Positions 34,456 to 43,411 of a stretch of DNA of 64,000 nucleotides are shown here, in pieces. The DNA lies in contig JAUCBJ010009127.1 in the NCBI GenBank assembly GCA_032718475.1, positions 30,904 through 94,903 of the forward strand. Reading direction: 5' to 3'. The position numbers and the translations under genes are program-made. Each line of letters begins with the position of its first letter. Position 1 is the stretch's first letter. Under the pieces are notes generated by a model. The model was given only the letters and a program-made list of their open reading frames with translations, did no database searches and had not been told where the DNA came from. Source of the DNA: Nemertoderma westbladi (lineage: Eukaryota > Xenacoelomorpha > Nemertodermatida > Nemertodermatidae).

Positions 34456-37400
34456 ATCTCGCTGTTTTAGCTGGGAAAAACAGGATATCTCGCTCTGTGT
34501 CCCATTTCAAGCCGAGTGTCTTGGTTTCTGGCAGATCATCTTTGATCAAATCTAGATCTTTCGCCCCTCGATCTTCCGCGGGGATCGACTCCAGAAACTC
34601 ACGGGAGTTGCTGGTGAATTTTGTTAATCGAAAACCACCTCTTTTTAAGCACTCTACCGTTCCTTTAGCGACCTCAATGGCTTCCTCAACTGATGGAAGG
34701 GACTTCAGATTGTCGTCCATGTATATGTCTCTCTTGATGTTGTCGATCACTTCCTTAGAGAAGGCCTCTCTGTTGTCCTCTGCAGTGGTACGCACTACCG
34801 AACAGGCGTTGGAAGGGCTTGAGATTATCCCAAAGGCCTGGATGGTCATCCAGTACTCCACCGGTTTCTGGTTGAGGTCTCCTTCGGGCCACCACAGAAA
34901 TCGTAGACTATCTCGATCCTTATCTAACACCTTGACTTGTAAGAACATGCCTTCTATATCGGAGGCGAAAGCAATCGAATATTGTCTCAATCTTAAAAGA
35001 ATTCCCAACAAAGATTGAAGCAAGTTGGGTCCGGGTAACAATTCAGAGTTAAGGGATTGACCCATGTAAAGGGCGGAGCCATCAAACACTACTCTCACTT
35101 CGTGTGGCTTACCGGGTTTAGGAACGTAATGGTGAGTTAAGTAATACGTTCTTTCATTCACAGGTGTTTCTTCCGGTACTCTCTCCGCGTATCCCTTACT
35201 AATAAATTTTTCCAGCTGTGTTTGATACATTGCTTTAGCTGAAGAATTAGCCGTAAGGCGTCGATGGAGTTGCGCGATTCTTTTTTCCGCCAAAGGTCTG
35301 TTATTGATGAACTTCGGTTCTTTCTTGCGGAAAGGTAGACCGACTTCATACCTACCTTGATCTTTGAGGAAACGTGTAGTTGTCTCTTGGATCTGCTTGG
35401 CCCTTTCCTCTTCCACCGACAAGGCTTTATCGTAGGAATTGGGCTCTACCGCCTCTTGCGTAAAGAATCGTACGGCATGTTCATCCCGAGTCTTGGCATT
35501 ATGACGCTCAATGACGTCATTTAACTCGTCGTTATAAGCTTCTCGTTCAGATGGATAGAGAAGTTGACATAAGTTCACTTGGTTCTGCCAAGCCTCGTTT
35601 TCCTTAAGGAGATCGATGGTATTCTCTTCATCAAAAAGCTGGTGAACGTCGTCATTATCTGAGGAGTATGGAGTTCCCTCAGTTAAGTTGTCTCCCTCAC
35701 TGGTATCATCTTCCCATTCACTCACCTGGCATACGCTCTCTGGCGGTAGTCTTTCTCTGAGTGTTCTACGGGAAGGACCAGTAAAGTACCAACCTACTCT
35801 AGTTCTTACCGCATAGGTCTGTAGTGGCTGCGGTTGAGCAGGCCGTTTCTCTAATGTCTCCAGCGCCTCATGCGCGTTTTGGCCGATGAGTATTTGCACT
35901 CCAGGATAATCAGTCTGGAATCGAGGTATGTTAAGATGTTGGATGCTCTCATCCTCGTCCCAATTATAAAGGTCTGCTTGAGTAGTAGCGAAGTTCTTTA
36001 TAGCTACCATTTTCACTGACCTTATGCTATGTTCTCCTAGTTCGTCTTGTGGGGTGGACAACGCGCCTACATAATAATCAGCTGTTATTGTAGATTTCCA
36101 AACTTGCATAATGCCGGACATGTTGAGCTTAGTTTGGAACTTGGGTTGTCCAGCAAATATATCTTCGGCTAGCTCTTTGTCGATGAATGTTCCTGTACTA
36201 CCGGAGTCAAGGAGGGCGTTCACTACATAACTCCTCTTAGGTCCGTGAACCCTTACTTGCACCACAGGAAACTCTCGGATCCCTACATTGGAAGATGGCT
36301 CTTTCCAAGATGGTTGTCGCTCAGAAGTAGTTAGAGTGAAGTCGTTGTCTGTATCCTTTTCATATGTGAGTGCTCGATACACTGCGGTATTTATCATGTA
36401 ACAGGATTCGTTTTCGTCGGAGAACTCGTCTGTATAGAATCCTTCCATCTCAGATTGATCAGTGTCGTTCACATCACTGAATTGGACATGTAGCTCGGAA
36501 TCACTTACCTGACTCGGACTATTTCGATCGAATTCAGCGTGCAACAAGATATGATGTTTCGCACCACACTTTGCACACCTTATGTCAGAGAAACAGGTTC
36601 GCCGTTGGTGTCCTTGTCTGAGGCAATTATAACATAACCGCTTATCCCACATGACTTCGCGTCTCTCCGTTAATGATTTCTTTAGAAATTCATCACACCT
36701 ATTCAAATGGTGGGTCCCGTCACACAGCGCACATTTCGGTTTGATGTTACTTACCTTATTCTGAGTCACATTGTGTACACTTGCCTTTTCTTCGGGCTTT
36801 CTCACCTGAATTCTCTTGGGAGACGTGGGAGGAGTTTTTCTTACCTGTTCTCTCCTGTCATTTGCTCGAGACTTGAATTTACTTACCTGATCTTTAGGCA
36901 TTTTATTGACATAATAAGATCTATCAGTGTCTTTCCCGCTATCTTCTCCTTGAGAAGTCTGGCTTTCGCCGTCGTCTGTATAACACACTGGTGTTACCTT
37001 TCTCCTAGAGACGGGTTTTTCACTTACCTTGTTTTCCGGTGTCTTCTCTCGGGACTGCTTGAGGAGTTGCAATTTCACTTCTCCATCCAAGAATGACATG
37101 AGATCAGCCATGGTAGGGTCTCGTCGTTGTTGTTCCATCATATATAGTACTTTCTTATCCCAGCGTGTGCCTACCCCACCTTTCGGTAAAGTAGAAGCCA
37201 CAGCTCCAATGACCATAGAACTTTGGTATTCATGAGACTTACCTAACCAATCTAATTGTCTACAGATCTCTTGAATCTCATCGGAAAACTCTATTATCCC
37301 ACTGCTGATGAACTTTCTGGGCGCTACTAATTTTGCATATAAATACTTAGCGATATTATTCCTATTACCATACCTGATGTTTAGTGTGTCCCAAACTTGT

Positions 37401-39976
37401 TTTAATCCGTCTGGATGTCCAATAAACTTTAACGCCATTAACTTGGGAGATCCTTCCAAGCACTCGATGAGGTATCTAAGTTTTTCTCCATTAGATAGTA
37501 CAGAGTTCTGTATGTTATCTTTGTAATATTCATTAAAAGGTAACCATTTCATCTCATCTCCATTGAACTTGACGATCTCTCCCACCTTTACCGCTTGCCG
37601 GGCTTCGGTTCTAGCCATTTGACGCGTAAAACTTTCTTGGGCCATCGTGTTATTTAATATCGAGTTATCGGTATATAAATTTCTCGGATTATGATCAGTT
37701 CTATAGGGAATGTCATTATCAACAGGTCTATAATTACCCTTAATAGGGTTCACTATAGGAGTTTCTACTTCGCTAGCAGTATATATGCGTGTAGGCTCCA
37801 CACCTTGCGCATGAGATACTTGAGACCTAACAGGTTGACACATTGTTACAGAGGGTGGCGGTATACCCTTTTGAGTATTTACTAATTTATCGCGTTCTAG
37901 CGCGATACTTTGCTGCACTTCTTGCAACTCTAGCCTACTTTCCCTTACTGTGCCCTTGAATTGCTGGACAGTCTCCTGCATCTGCCCGAGCAGGATATCC
38001 ATCCCCCGCCGTCTCTCGTCCACCCATTCGACCGCCGAAGCGGGAGTCGCCAACGTTGTTGCGGGCGGACGAGGGACAACGGGCGACAAATTATGAATAA
38101 TTCGCTCGGGGTCCAGGACCGGAACTGTCCCCTGGGCAGTTCTACGGGGCACAGGTAGCTTAGTGCTATGCAGAGGGAATTTAGAGGTGGTCTCAGGGAG
38201 CACAGGTGCGTCTATCACCGAAGGGGTGATTTCAAGAATAGGCCTAATTATTTCAGGCTCATCTACTATCGTAGGGAGTCTTTCCATTTTAATTGTTTGG
38301 TCTGTGGGCTCTGTACTACCTAAGTTGGTGTTATTGAGTTGCCTTCTAACAGCTGGAGGCAAATCAGGCAATTTCTGACGGTGGAATGTTCTTTTACGTC
38401 TGCTTAGACGAGATCTATTTCCTTTGCCTTCAGTATCGGTGGTATCGCCTTCCTCAGATGATGTATATCCCTGTCTTTTGGGAGTAGATCGATTCATCAT
38501 CTGCATATTACTAGCTGTTAACTGTTTATTTATGCAGTCTTGATTCTCCTGAATGTTTTCCAATTCTAATTGGGTGGTTTCTTCAGTCGCTCTCCGTTCG
38601 GCTTCTGCCACTGCCTCTGCGGCCTTTCTTTCAGCCTCGGCCGCCTTTGCTTCTGCCGCTGCCGCTGCCGCTGCTGCTGCTGCTTTTGCCTCTGCCACTG
38701 CCGCTGCCGCTGCCGCTTTTGCCTCTGCCGCTTTTGCCTCTGCTGCTGCCTCTGCCGCTGCCGCTTTTCTTTCTGCTTCTGCAGCTACCACTGCTGCTTT
38801 CTTTCTGTCTTCTATACGTTTTTTCTTTACTTGTTCTTCTTGGGCTCGTGTGATGCGGAGTTGTTCATGAAATTCAGCCTGGTTCGCAGCCCCCATTTCC
38901 ACATCGATGGCATCCAACACAAGCTTGGTTCCTTCACTATTAGGGCTAAGTCCCTCTAACCTTCTCCTCAACTCGTCATCACCTAAAAAACGTTGATAGT
39001 CTGACAGATAGATATCAATGGCATCCCTCTTATGCGGTTTCTCTGCCGTCGCTTCACTTTCCACCTGGGAAAAAGTAGCGTCTGTTGATTCTCCATGGGT
39101 TGATCGCTCCTCTAGCTGAGCTTTCCACTGAGCTGTTCCTTGAACCTGGAGATTCACCCTTTGAAACCATGTCTTTACGGCGACTTGCAACGACGTGTCT
39201 TGTCTTCGTTTAGAAGCCTCCTCAAAGGCCGATAAGATTAGCCTGATTCGTAGAATTCTTTCTCTAACTTGATAAAGCAGCAATCCCTGCTCTTGAGGTC
39301 CTTGAGGTTGATGAAACAGTTGTTCTTTTAATCGCTCTATAGAGCTGAAGAATCCCTGTGCGTATCCGGCTGCGGACCTCTTCCACACAGCTGGATCGAT
39401 GGTTTCCTTGGCTACTCCCATCCGGTGTATGTCTTCCCAGGCAGCTTCTGATAAATCAAACGGGAGTCCGGGTCCGGGGAAGTTCCATTGCGACTCGACA
39501 ATAGACTTCAGTTCTTCACTCGTGTATCCCGCATAACTATCTCTAGTTGAACGCTGGCTTCTCGCCCAATCGATCTGGTGTTCTTCCACAGCGATCAATA
39601 ACCTAGTGAGTACGGCTGCAGGAAGGATGAGAAGGGGATCTGAATAAGCCTCATCCATCATCCTTTCTCCGCGTTCGGGTGTCAGTTCTACCGTATCTTC
39701 ACTACTGGAGCTATCGGGCCGTTGAGAAGTAAGTTCTTGGCTCGCGGGTTGTTGCTGTTCCGCTGCTTCTTGGTCCCGTTTGACCTGAGCTCGAGTGCCT
39801 ATGATAGACCTACGATGTTGAACCAGCCTAGGTTCTTTTATCACTACCGGAGGGATGACTTTCCTCACAGTGGGAGGTGAACTGAACTTACGACTAGACG
39901 GTTCTACGCCTCTATCTGAGTCGCAGATAGTTACATCTAATAAACTGTCTGACAGGTTCTGCTTAGTATCAGACAT
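34454..39976 (-). CDS. gag-pol: BEL/Pao Gag-protease-reverse transcriptase, 1,840 aa
   Basis: A single frame encodes gag and the first part of pol. A long N-terminal extension contains an Ala/Glu/Lys-rich helical stretch at about 395-460 built from repeated EAKAA-type units. A DUF1759-like gag core follows at about 795-965 (from KFNGDEMKWLPF). The nucleocapsid has three Cys/His knuckles from residue 1,082, the middle one CYNCLRQGHQRRTC. The aspartic protease has LLDSGSTGTF with the catalytic Asp at about 1,257. Reverse transcriptase runs from about 1,560, with VVFDGSA, SDIEGMFLQV and the catalytic YMDD at 1,752-1,755. The ORF ends at a TAA (34,454-34,456) shortly after the RT palm, where BEL pol normally continues. 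The start is the first ATG of the frame, followed by SDTKQNLSDS. The product should act as a cytoplasmic capsid and replication polyprotein. Confidence 0.93.
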   Translation of the reverse strand: MSDTKQNLSDSLLDVTICDSDRGVEPSSRKFSSPPTVRKVIPPVVIKEPRLVQHRRSIIGTRAQVKRDQEAAEQQQPASQELTSQRPDSSSSEDTVELTPERGERMMDEAYSDPLLILPAAVLTRLLIAVEEHQIDWARSQRSTRDSYAGYTSEELKSIVESQWNFPGPGLPFDLSEAAWEDIHRMGVAKETIDPAVWKRSAAGYAQGFFSSIERLKEQLFHQPQGPQEQGLLLYQVRERILRIRLILSAFEEASKRRQDTSLQVAVKTWFQRVNLQVQGTAQWKAQLEERSTHGESTDATFSQVESEATAEKPHKRDAIDIYLSDYQRFLGDDELRRRLEGLSPNSEGTKLVLDAIDVEMGAANQAEFHEQLRITRAQEEQVKKKRIEDRKKAAVVAAEAERKAAAAEAAAEAKAAEAKAAAAAAVAEAKAAAAAAAAAAEAKAAEAERKAAEAVAEAERRATEETTQLELENIQENQDCINKQLTASNMQMMNRSTPKRQGYTSSEEGDTTDTEGKGNRSRLSRRKRTFHRQKLPDLPPAVRRQLNNTNLGSTEPTDQTIKMERLPTIVDEPEIIRPILEITPSVIDAPVLPETTSKFPLHSTKLPVPRRTAQGTVPVLDPERIIHNLSPVVPRPPATTLATPASAVEWVDERRRGMDILLGQMQETVQQFKGTVRESRLELQEVQQSIALERDKLVNTQKGIPPPSVTMCQPVRSQVSHAQGVEPTRIYTASEVETPIVNPIKGNYRPVDNDIPYRTDHNPRNLYTDNSILNNTMAQESFTRQMARTEARQAVKVGEIVKFNGDEMKWLPFNEYYKDNIQNSVLSNGEKLRYLIECLEGSPKLMALKFIGHPDGLKQVWDTLNIRYGNRNNIAKYLYAKLVAPRKFISSGIIEFSDEIQEICRQLDWLGKSHEYQSSMVIGAVASTLPKGGVGTRWDKKVLYMMEQQRRDPTMADLMSFLDGEVKLQLLKQSREKTPENKVSEKPVSRRKVTPVCYTDDGESQTSQGEDSGKDTDRSYYVNKMPKDQVSKFKSRANDRREQVRKTPPTSPKRIQVRKPEEKASVHNVTQNKVSNIKPKCALCDGTHHLNRCDEFLKKSLTERREVMWDKRLCYNCLRQGHQRRTCFSDIRCAKCGAKHHILLHAEFDRNSPSQVSDSELHVQFSDVNDTDQSEMEGFYTDEFSDENESCYMINTAVYRALTYEKDTDNDFTLTTSERQPSWKEPSSNVGIREFPVVQVRVHGPKRSYVVNALLDSGSTGTFIDKELAEDIFAGQPKFQTKLNMSGIMQVWKSTITADYYVGALSTPQDELGEHSIRSVKMVAIKNFATTQADLYNWDEDESIQHLNIPRFQTDYPGVQILIGQNAHEALETLEKRPAQPQPLQTYAVRTRVGWYFTGPSRRTLRERLPPESVCQVSEWEDDTSEGDNLTEGTPYSSDNDDVHQLFDEENTIDLLKENEAWQNQVNLCQLLYPSEREAYNDELNDVIERHNAKTRDEHAVRFFTQEAVEPNSYDKALSVEEERAKQIQETTTRFLKDQGRYEVGLPFRKKEPKFINNRPLAEKRIAQLHRRLTANSSAKAMYQTQLEKFISKGYAERVPEETPVNERTYYLTHHYVPKPGKPHEVRVVFDGSALYMGQSLNSELLPGPNLLQSLLGILLRLRQYSIAFASDIEGMFLQVKVLDKDRDSLRFLWWPEGDLNQKPVEYWMTIQAFGIISSPSNACSVVRTTAEDNREAFSKEVIDNIKRDIYMDDNLKSLPSVEEAIEVAKGTVECLKRGGFRLTKFTSNSREFLESIPAEDRGAKDLDLIKDDLPETKTLGLKWDTERDILFFPAKTAR

Positions 39977-40064
39977 GTTTATGTTTACAGTGGAATGTCT
40001 ACTGCTATATTACAGTCTGAGCACGTCTAGTAACTCAGTATTAACTGCTAGCCTAGTAATTAAT

Positions 40065-40355
40065 TACCGGTACTGCTACTCAGTGTAGCGTGATATATAT
40101 AATATATTATAATACCGGTATGCTTATAGTATATATAACTATTATTACAAACCAGGTTTATCGCAGAATACCGGTATAATTTTAGCACAAATATATATAA
40201 ATATATAATAGGCCTATCGGAATACCGGTATACAGCTTACAGTTTTGTAGTATATATAAGTATAATTCTGGACTAGAATTAATTATAAGGTACCGGTATA
40301 ATTTCAGCCTAAATTTATAGAAATAGAGATAATAGGCCTATCGTAAATACCGGTA
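40065..40355. repeat. Six TACCGGTA palindromes in the BEL leader
   Basis: The palindromic octamer occurs at 40,065, 40,113, 40,169, 40,223, 40,291 and 40,348, embedded in AT-rich DNA with partly repeated surroundings (for example taataggcctatcg before the copies at 40,223 and 40,348). The motif also recurs around 41,990-42,180. Confidence 0.8.
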
Positions 40356-41303
40356 TATCAATTATTTTAAATAATTGAATTTCTGAATTTTAGGTTACTT
40401 GGTTACTTTACTTACTTTATTACCATTTTTTGAGCAGTAGACCAACTGATATGGAGACCTAATGGTTGTATGGTAGGCCTACTATTTATAAATCGTTAGA
40501 TTTGATTTATAATATATTTATACCCGTTTTAATGGGTTTAGTCAATGTTTGAAATAAATGTTATTATTTCTGGGGAGTAATCACTACACAAAGCGGTGCG
40601 CTTTCAGTGAAGTGTTACTCATAGGACACTAAAACAAATAATACTAATTTACCTAAGTTACTTAATACTACAAATTACGTACAATTCGGGTGAGATTACA
40701 ATCTCTAAATAAACACAAAATTTACAAAAACACAAAATACGAAATTTCAGGGTAATTTTACAAGAAGTCTACAAACCAGCCTAACAAAGGGTTAGAAATC
40801 TGATTATTACAACGGACAGGGTACTGCGGTATTTGAAAATAATACGTAGTAGTAAATACACTGCGTTGTCCAGATAGGAAAATACCACCGCCTGACGACC
40901 TATAGCCGTTTCGCTACAGGTACTACGTTATGTATCACGGAGTGTTCCTACCTAGAAGTTAATAGAGCTAATCGAACGTGCCTATCAACCACTTTACAAC
41001 ACAAATATAATGCCTACTAATTACTTTCGGAAAGCACTGTACACTAAACCCTAAATTAGGTACGAGTACTTGTATAACATATAATCTGTAGTTAAATATA
41101 CTTGAACAGCTAAAAGAACCACGGCATCTGCTGGAGTGACCGATGCACAAAATCACCAGTCTTTACCTACGCCAAGCAGCCCGTGTAGTACCGGGGTTAA
41201 TTTAACTATAGCAGTATGTATAACAAACACAATTACTGTAGGAACAAACTTGGGGAATGAATGTTGCGAATAATCGCATAAACTCTGAATAATAAATATT
41301 ACG

Positions 41304-41880
41304 CTACGCGTACAAACTACTCAAACAAAATGCAGACCGAACACTGACAGACTACTATCAAGCCTAAACAAACTACGGTATATGCAGACTCCGAAATAAT
41401 TAGGTAGTATGCGTTCTAACCCAGTAGTACGACTTATTCTTTAGTTGGGGGTTTACCTTACAGCATTCGCTGCCCCTACTTCCTAACCGTTCTTTATCGG
41501 ACAAGTGATCTACACACGCTGCAATCCGTTCAGACCTAATAACAGCCAGACAAATATCCAGCCTACAAATTATCTCAATAAAATTATACACTACCCGTAC
41601 AGACTTACACAAACAAAGTACAGACTAAACGATGGCAGACTACTCTCAAGCCTAAATAAACTACAGGACATGCAGACTCCGAAATAATTAGGTAGTATGC
41701 GTTCTAACCCAGTAGTACGACTTATTCTTTAGTTGGGGGTTTACCTTACAGCATTCGCTGCCCCTACTTCCTAACCGTTCTTTATCGGACAGATGATCTA
41801 CACACACTGCAATCCGTTCAGACTTAACAACAATCAGACAACAGCTCAGCCTACAAATTGTCTGTACAATCTGATCAGGC
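41304..41880. repeat. Tandem duplication, 288-bp period, in the BEL leader
   Basis: The segment with gcagactccgaaataattag at 41,384 and the following 150 bp or so recurs at 41,672, an exact 288-bp shift. The copies are nearly identical in the middle and more diverged at the ends, so the duplication is older than the insertion of this copy. Confidence 0.85.
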
Positions 41881-42035
41881 TTACACGCCTTCTGTTCAAT
41901 ACTGGCCTACAAATAAATAAAACTTGACAGAAATAAGTAAACCATATAAAGGAATAAGGGTGATCAATCCCTAATCCCTTAAACAGCCTACCGGTATGCA
42001 ACAATCAAATCGAATAATACTAGTGTACTTATACG

Positions 42036-42165
42036 GAAGTACCGGTTAGGACAGTTAGGCCTACGGACCTACAGAAGTACCGGTTCTGGCAGTTGGGCCT
42101 ACTGACCTACGGCAGTACCGGTTCTGGCGGTTGGGCCTACTGACCTACTGAAGTACCGTTCAGGT
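42036..42165. repeat. Tandem 38-bp repeats near the 5' LTR
   Basis: Units containing agtaccggttctggc and ttgggcctactgacctac start at 42,036, 42,074, 42,112 and 42,150, an exact 38-bp spacing. The last copy is incomplete. Confidence 0.85.
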
Positions 42166-42189
42166 TTACCGGTTGACCGGTACTTTCAA

Positions 42190-42212
42190 CTTTATTGCTT
42201 ACTGCAATAAAG
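42190..42212 (-). other. Perfect 9-bp hairpin just inside the 5' LTR
   Basis: CTTTATTGC and GCAATAAAG pair over nine bases around a 5-nt loop, 16 nt downstream of the 5' LTR end in element orientation. This is where a primer binding site is usual. A role in priming or packaging is inference only. Confidence 0.5.
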
Positions 42213-42228
42213 AAGCTATATCCGTTAT

Positions 42229-43406
42229 TGTTCGCGCTTTTAGACCTTTGGCAGTTTAACCCGCCAAATCAGGATGTCTTCTAGATAATAAATCACCTTT
42301 AGTCTATGACAAGTATTTAATTCACTACACTAGTCGAAACCAATCTGTGCGCGATCATTCACCCGCTGGATATACCCGGGAGATTGGGTTCGACGGCTTA
42401 ATTTTTATTGCTATGTAAGCCTAATGTATTATTCGACTGACAGTATTATATAATCTCTGACAATATTATTCACCTTCGGGGAATATTAACAGTTCCTTTA
42501 GGACGTGGCGCTCTATCTATATAGACAGAGTTATGACTTAAACTACTCACAACGATATGGCTTAGTTATAATTCACATATATGGCGCATTCTTTAGGAAA
42601 TGCTTCGTTATCAGTATCACTCATACACGATGCTGCACAATACTGCACACTGATCTGCCGATCTTCACTGATTTTAGTTATATATAAAAGGAACACGGAC
42701 CGACTCATGTAGGGTCTATCAAATAACATTAGATTCACTTCAAACCACTTTAACATAAGTCACAATCGTTATATGTAACCTTTCTCTCTTACCTTCGGTA
42801 TATCAAGAATAATGGGTTTCTGGGTTATTTATCGTTATTCCAAATATAATAATTCATCAACCATATTATGAAGAACTGACAGTAAATAGCAGTATAACAA
42901 TATAAAAGTATGCACAGTAATTCAGTGTGCGTTAAGTTCATTAGTTTGATATTAAGTGTTGTGTTGTGATAAATGCAGATAACGGATATATGCCCTTTAT
43001 AATTAAGCCTACTAGTGTTAGACTAAAACAGAAAAGCACAAAATATTTACAAGCCGTTCTCTCCTGGCTTAGGAAAGAAAGACCAACAACACTGAAAACT
43101 GATAAGAATAACCTTATTTACAAAGGCTTCCACCCAACACAGAGAAAGAGCATAAAGATAGGAAAATTCAGTTCAGTAGATCTGTGATAGGTCGAAATCA
43201 AAATCAACTCAAATCCTATAGGCAGATACTTTCCCAAGCTGGTTGGACAATTAAACGTAGCCCAGATCCCTTCGCACAGCGAATCAGCCAATCAGCCGGT
43301 AGCTTGCGCTATTCGAGTTATAGATCCCTTTCTAGAGTATTCTAGCGACTGGGGGGGAACTGGTTAGCAAGGCAAACGAATCAGTTATCCCACAAAAGCT
43401 TTTACA
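42229..43406 (-). repeat. 5' LTR of the BEL/Pao element
   Basis: A 1,178-bp LTR, the same length as the left copy, with three substitutions between them. In element orientation it starts at 43,406 (TGTAAAAG) and ends at 42,229 (GCGAACA). It should hold the promoter for the genomic RNA. The AATAAA at 42,404-42,409 is near its end. Confidence 0.95.
42994..43001 (-). promoter_or_regulatory. TATA-like box (TATAAAGG) in the 5' LTR
   Basis: On the minus strand TATAAAGG lies about 405 bp into the LTR. If it is used, transcription would start near 42,965, upstream of the AATAAA at 42,404 and consistent with an R region that contains the signal. This is a motif match only. Confidence 0.3.
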
Positions 43407-43411
43407 CTTCA
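43407..43411. repeat. Target site duplication, right copy (cttca)
   Basis: Identical to 24,671-24,675 and directly follows the terminal CA of the right LTR. Confidence 0.95.

Larger units (their letters stand above)
39977..42228. other. Long 5' leader of the BEL element
   Basis: This 2.25-kb region between the 5' LTR and the gag start contains no supportable ORF. It holds three repeat families described separately (TACCGGTA palindromes, a 288-bp tandem duplication and 38-bp repeats) and a hairpin next to the LTR. No TGG-starting primer binding site is evident directly inside the 5' LTR. Confidence 0.7.
24676..43406 (-). mobile_element. BEL/Pao LTR retrotransposon, 18.7 kb, recently inserted into the array
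   Basis: The element is bounded by two 1,178-bp LTRs in direct orientation, begins TG and ends CA, and is flanked by a perfect 5-bp target duplication. On the minus strand the order is 5' LTR (43,406-42,229), a 2.25-kb leader, gag-protease-RT, RNase H-integrase, a 1.65-kb spacer, an unrecognised 1,417-codon ORF and the 3' LTR. BEL/Pao assignment rests on the DUF1759-like gag core, the three-knuckle nucleocapsid, the DSG aspartic protease, a YMDD reverse transcriptase, an integrase with a long D-to-E spacing, and the DUF5641-type C-terminus. Typical BEL/Pao elements are far shorter (about 5-10 kb). Much of the excess here comes from the extra ORF, the spacer, the leader and a long N-terminal gag extension. 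The LTRs differ at three positions by my reading. Pol changes reading frame at two stop codons, so competence is uncertain. Confidence 0.95.

Noticed and set aside
38553-38959. Plus-strand Ala/Cys/Leu-rich frames (105, 129 and 68 codons)
   Set aside because: Shadows of the Ala/Glu-rich repeat in Gag on the opposite strand.
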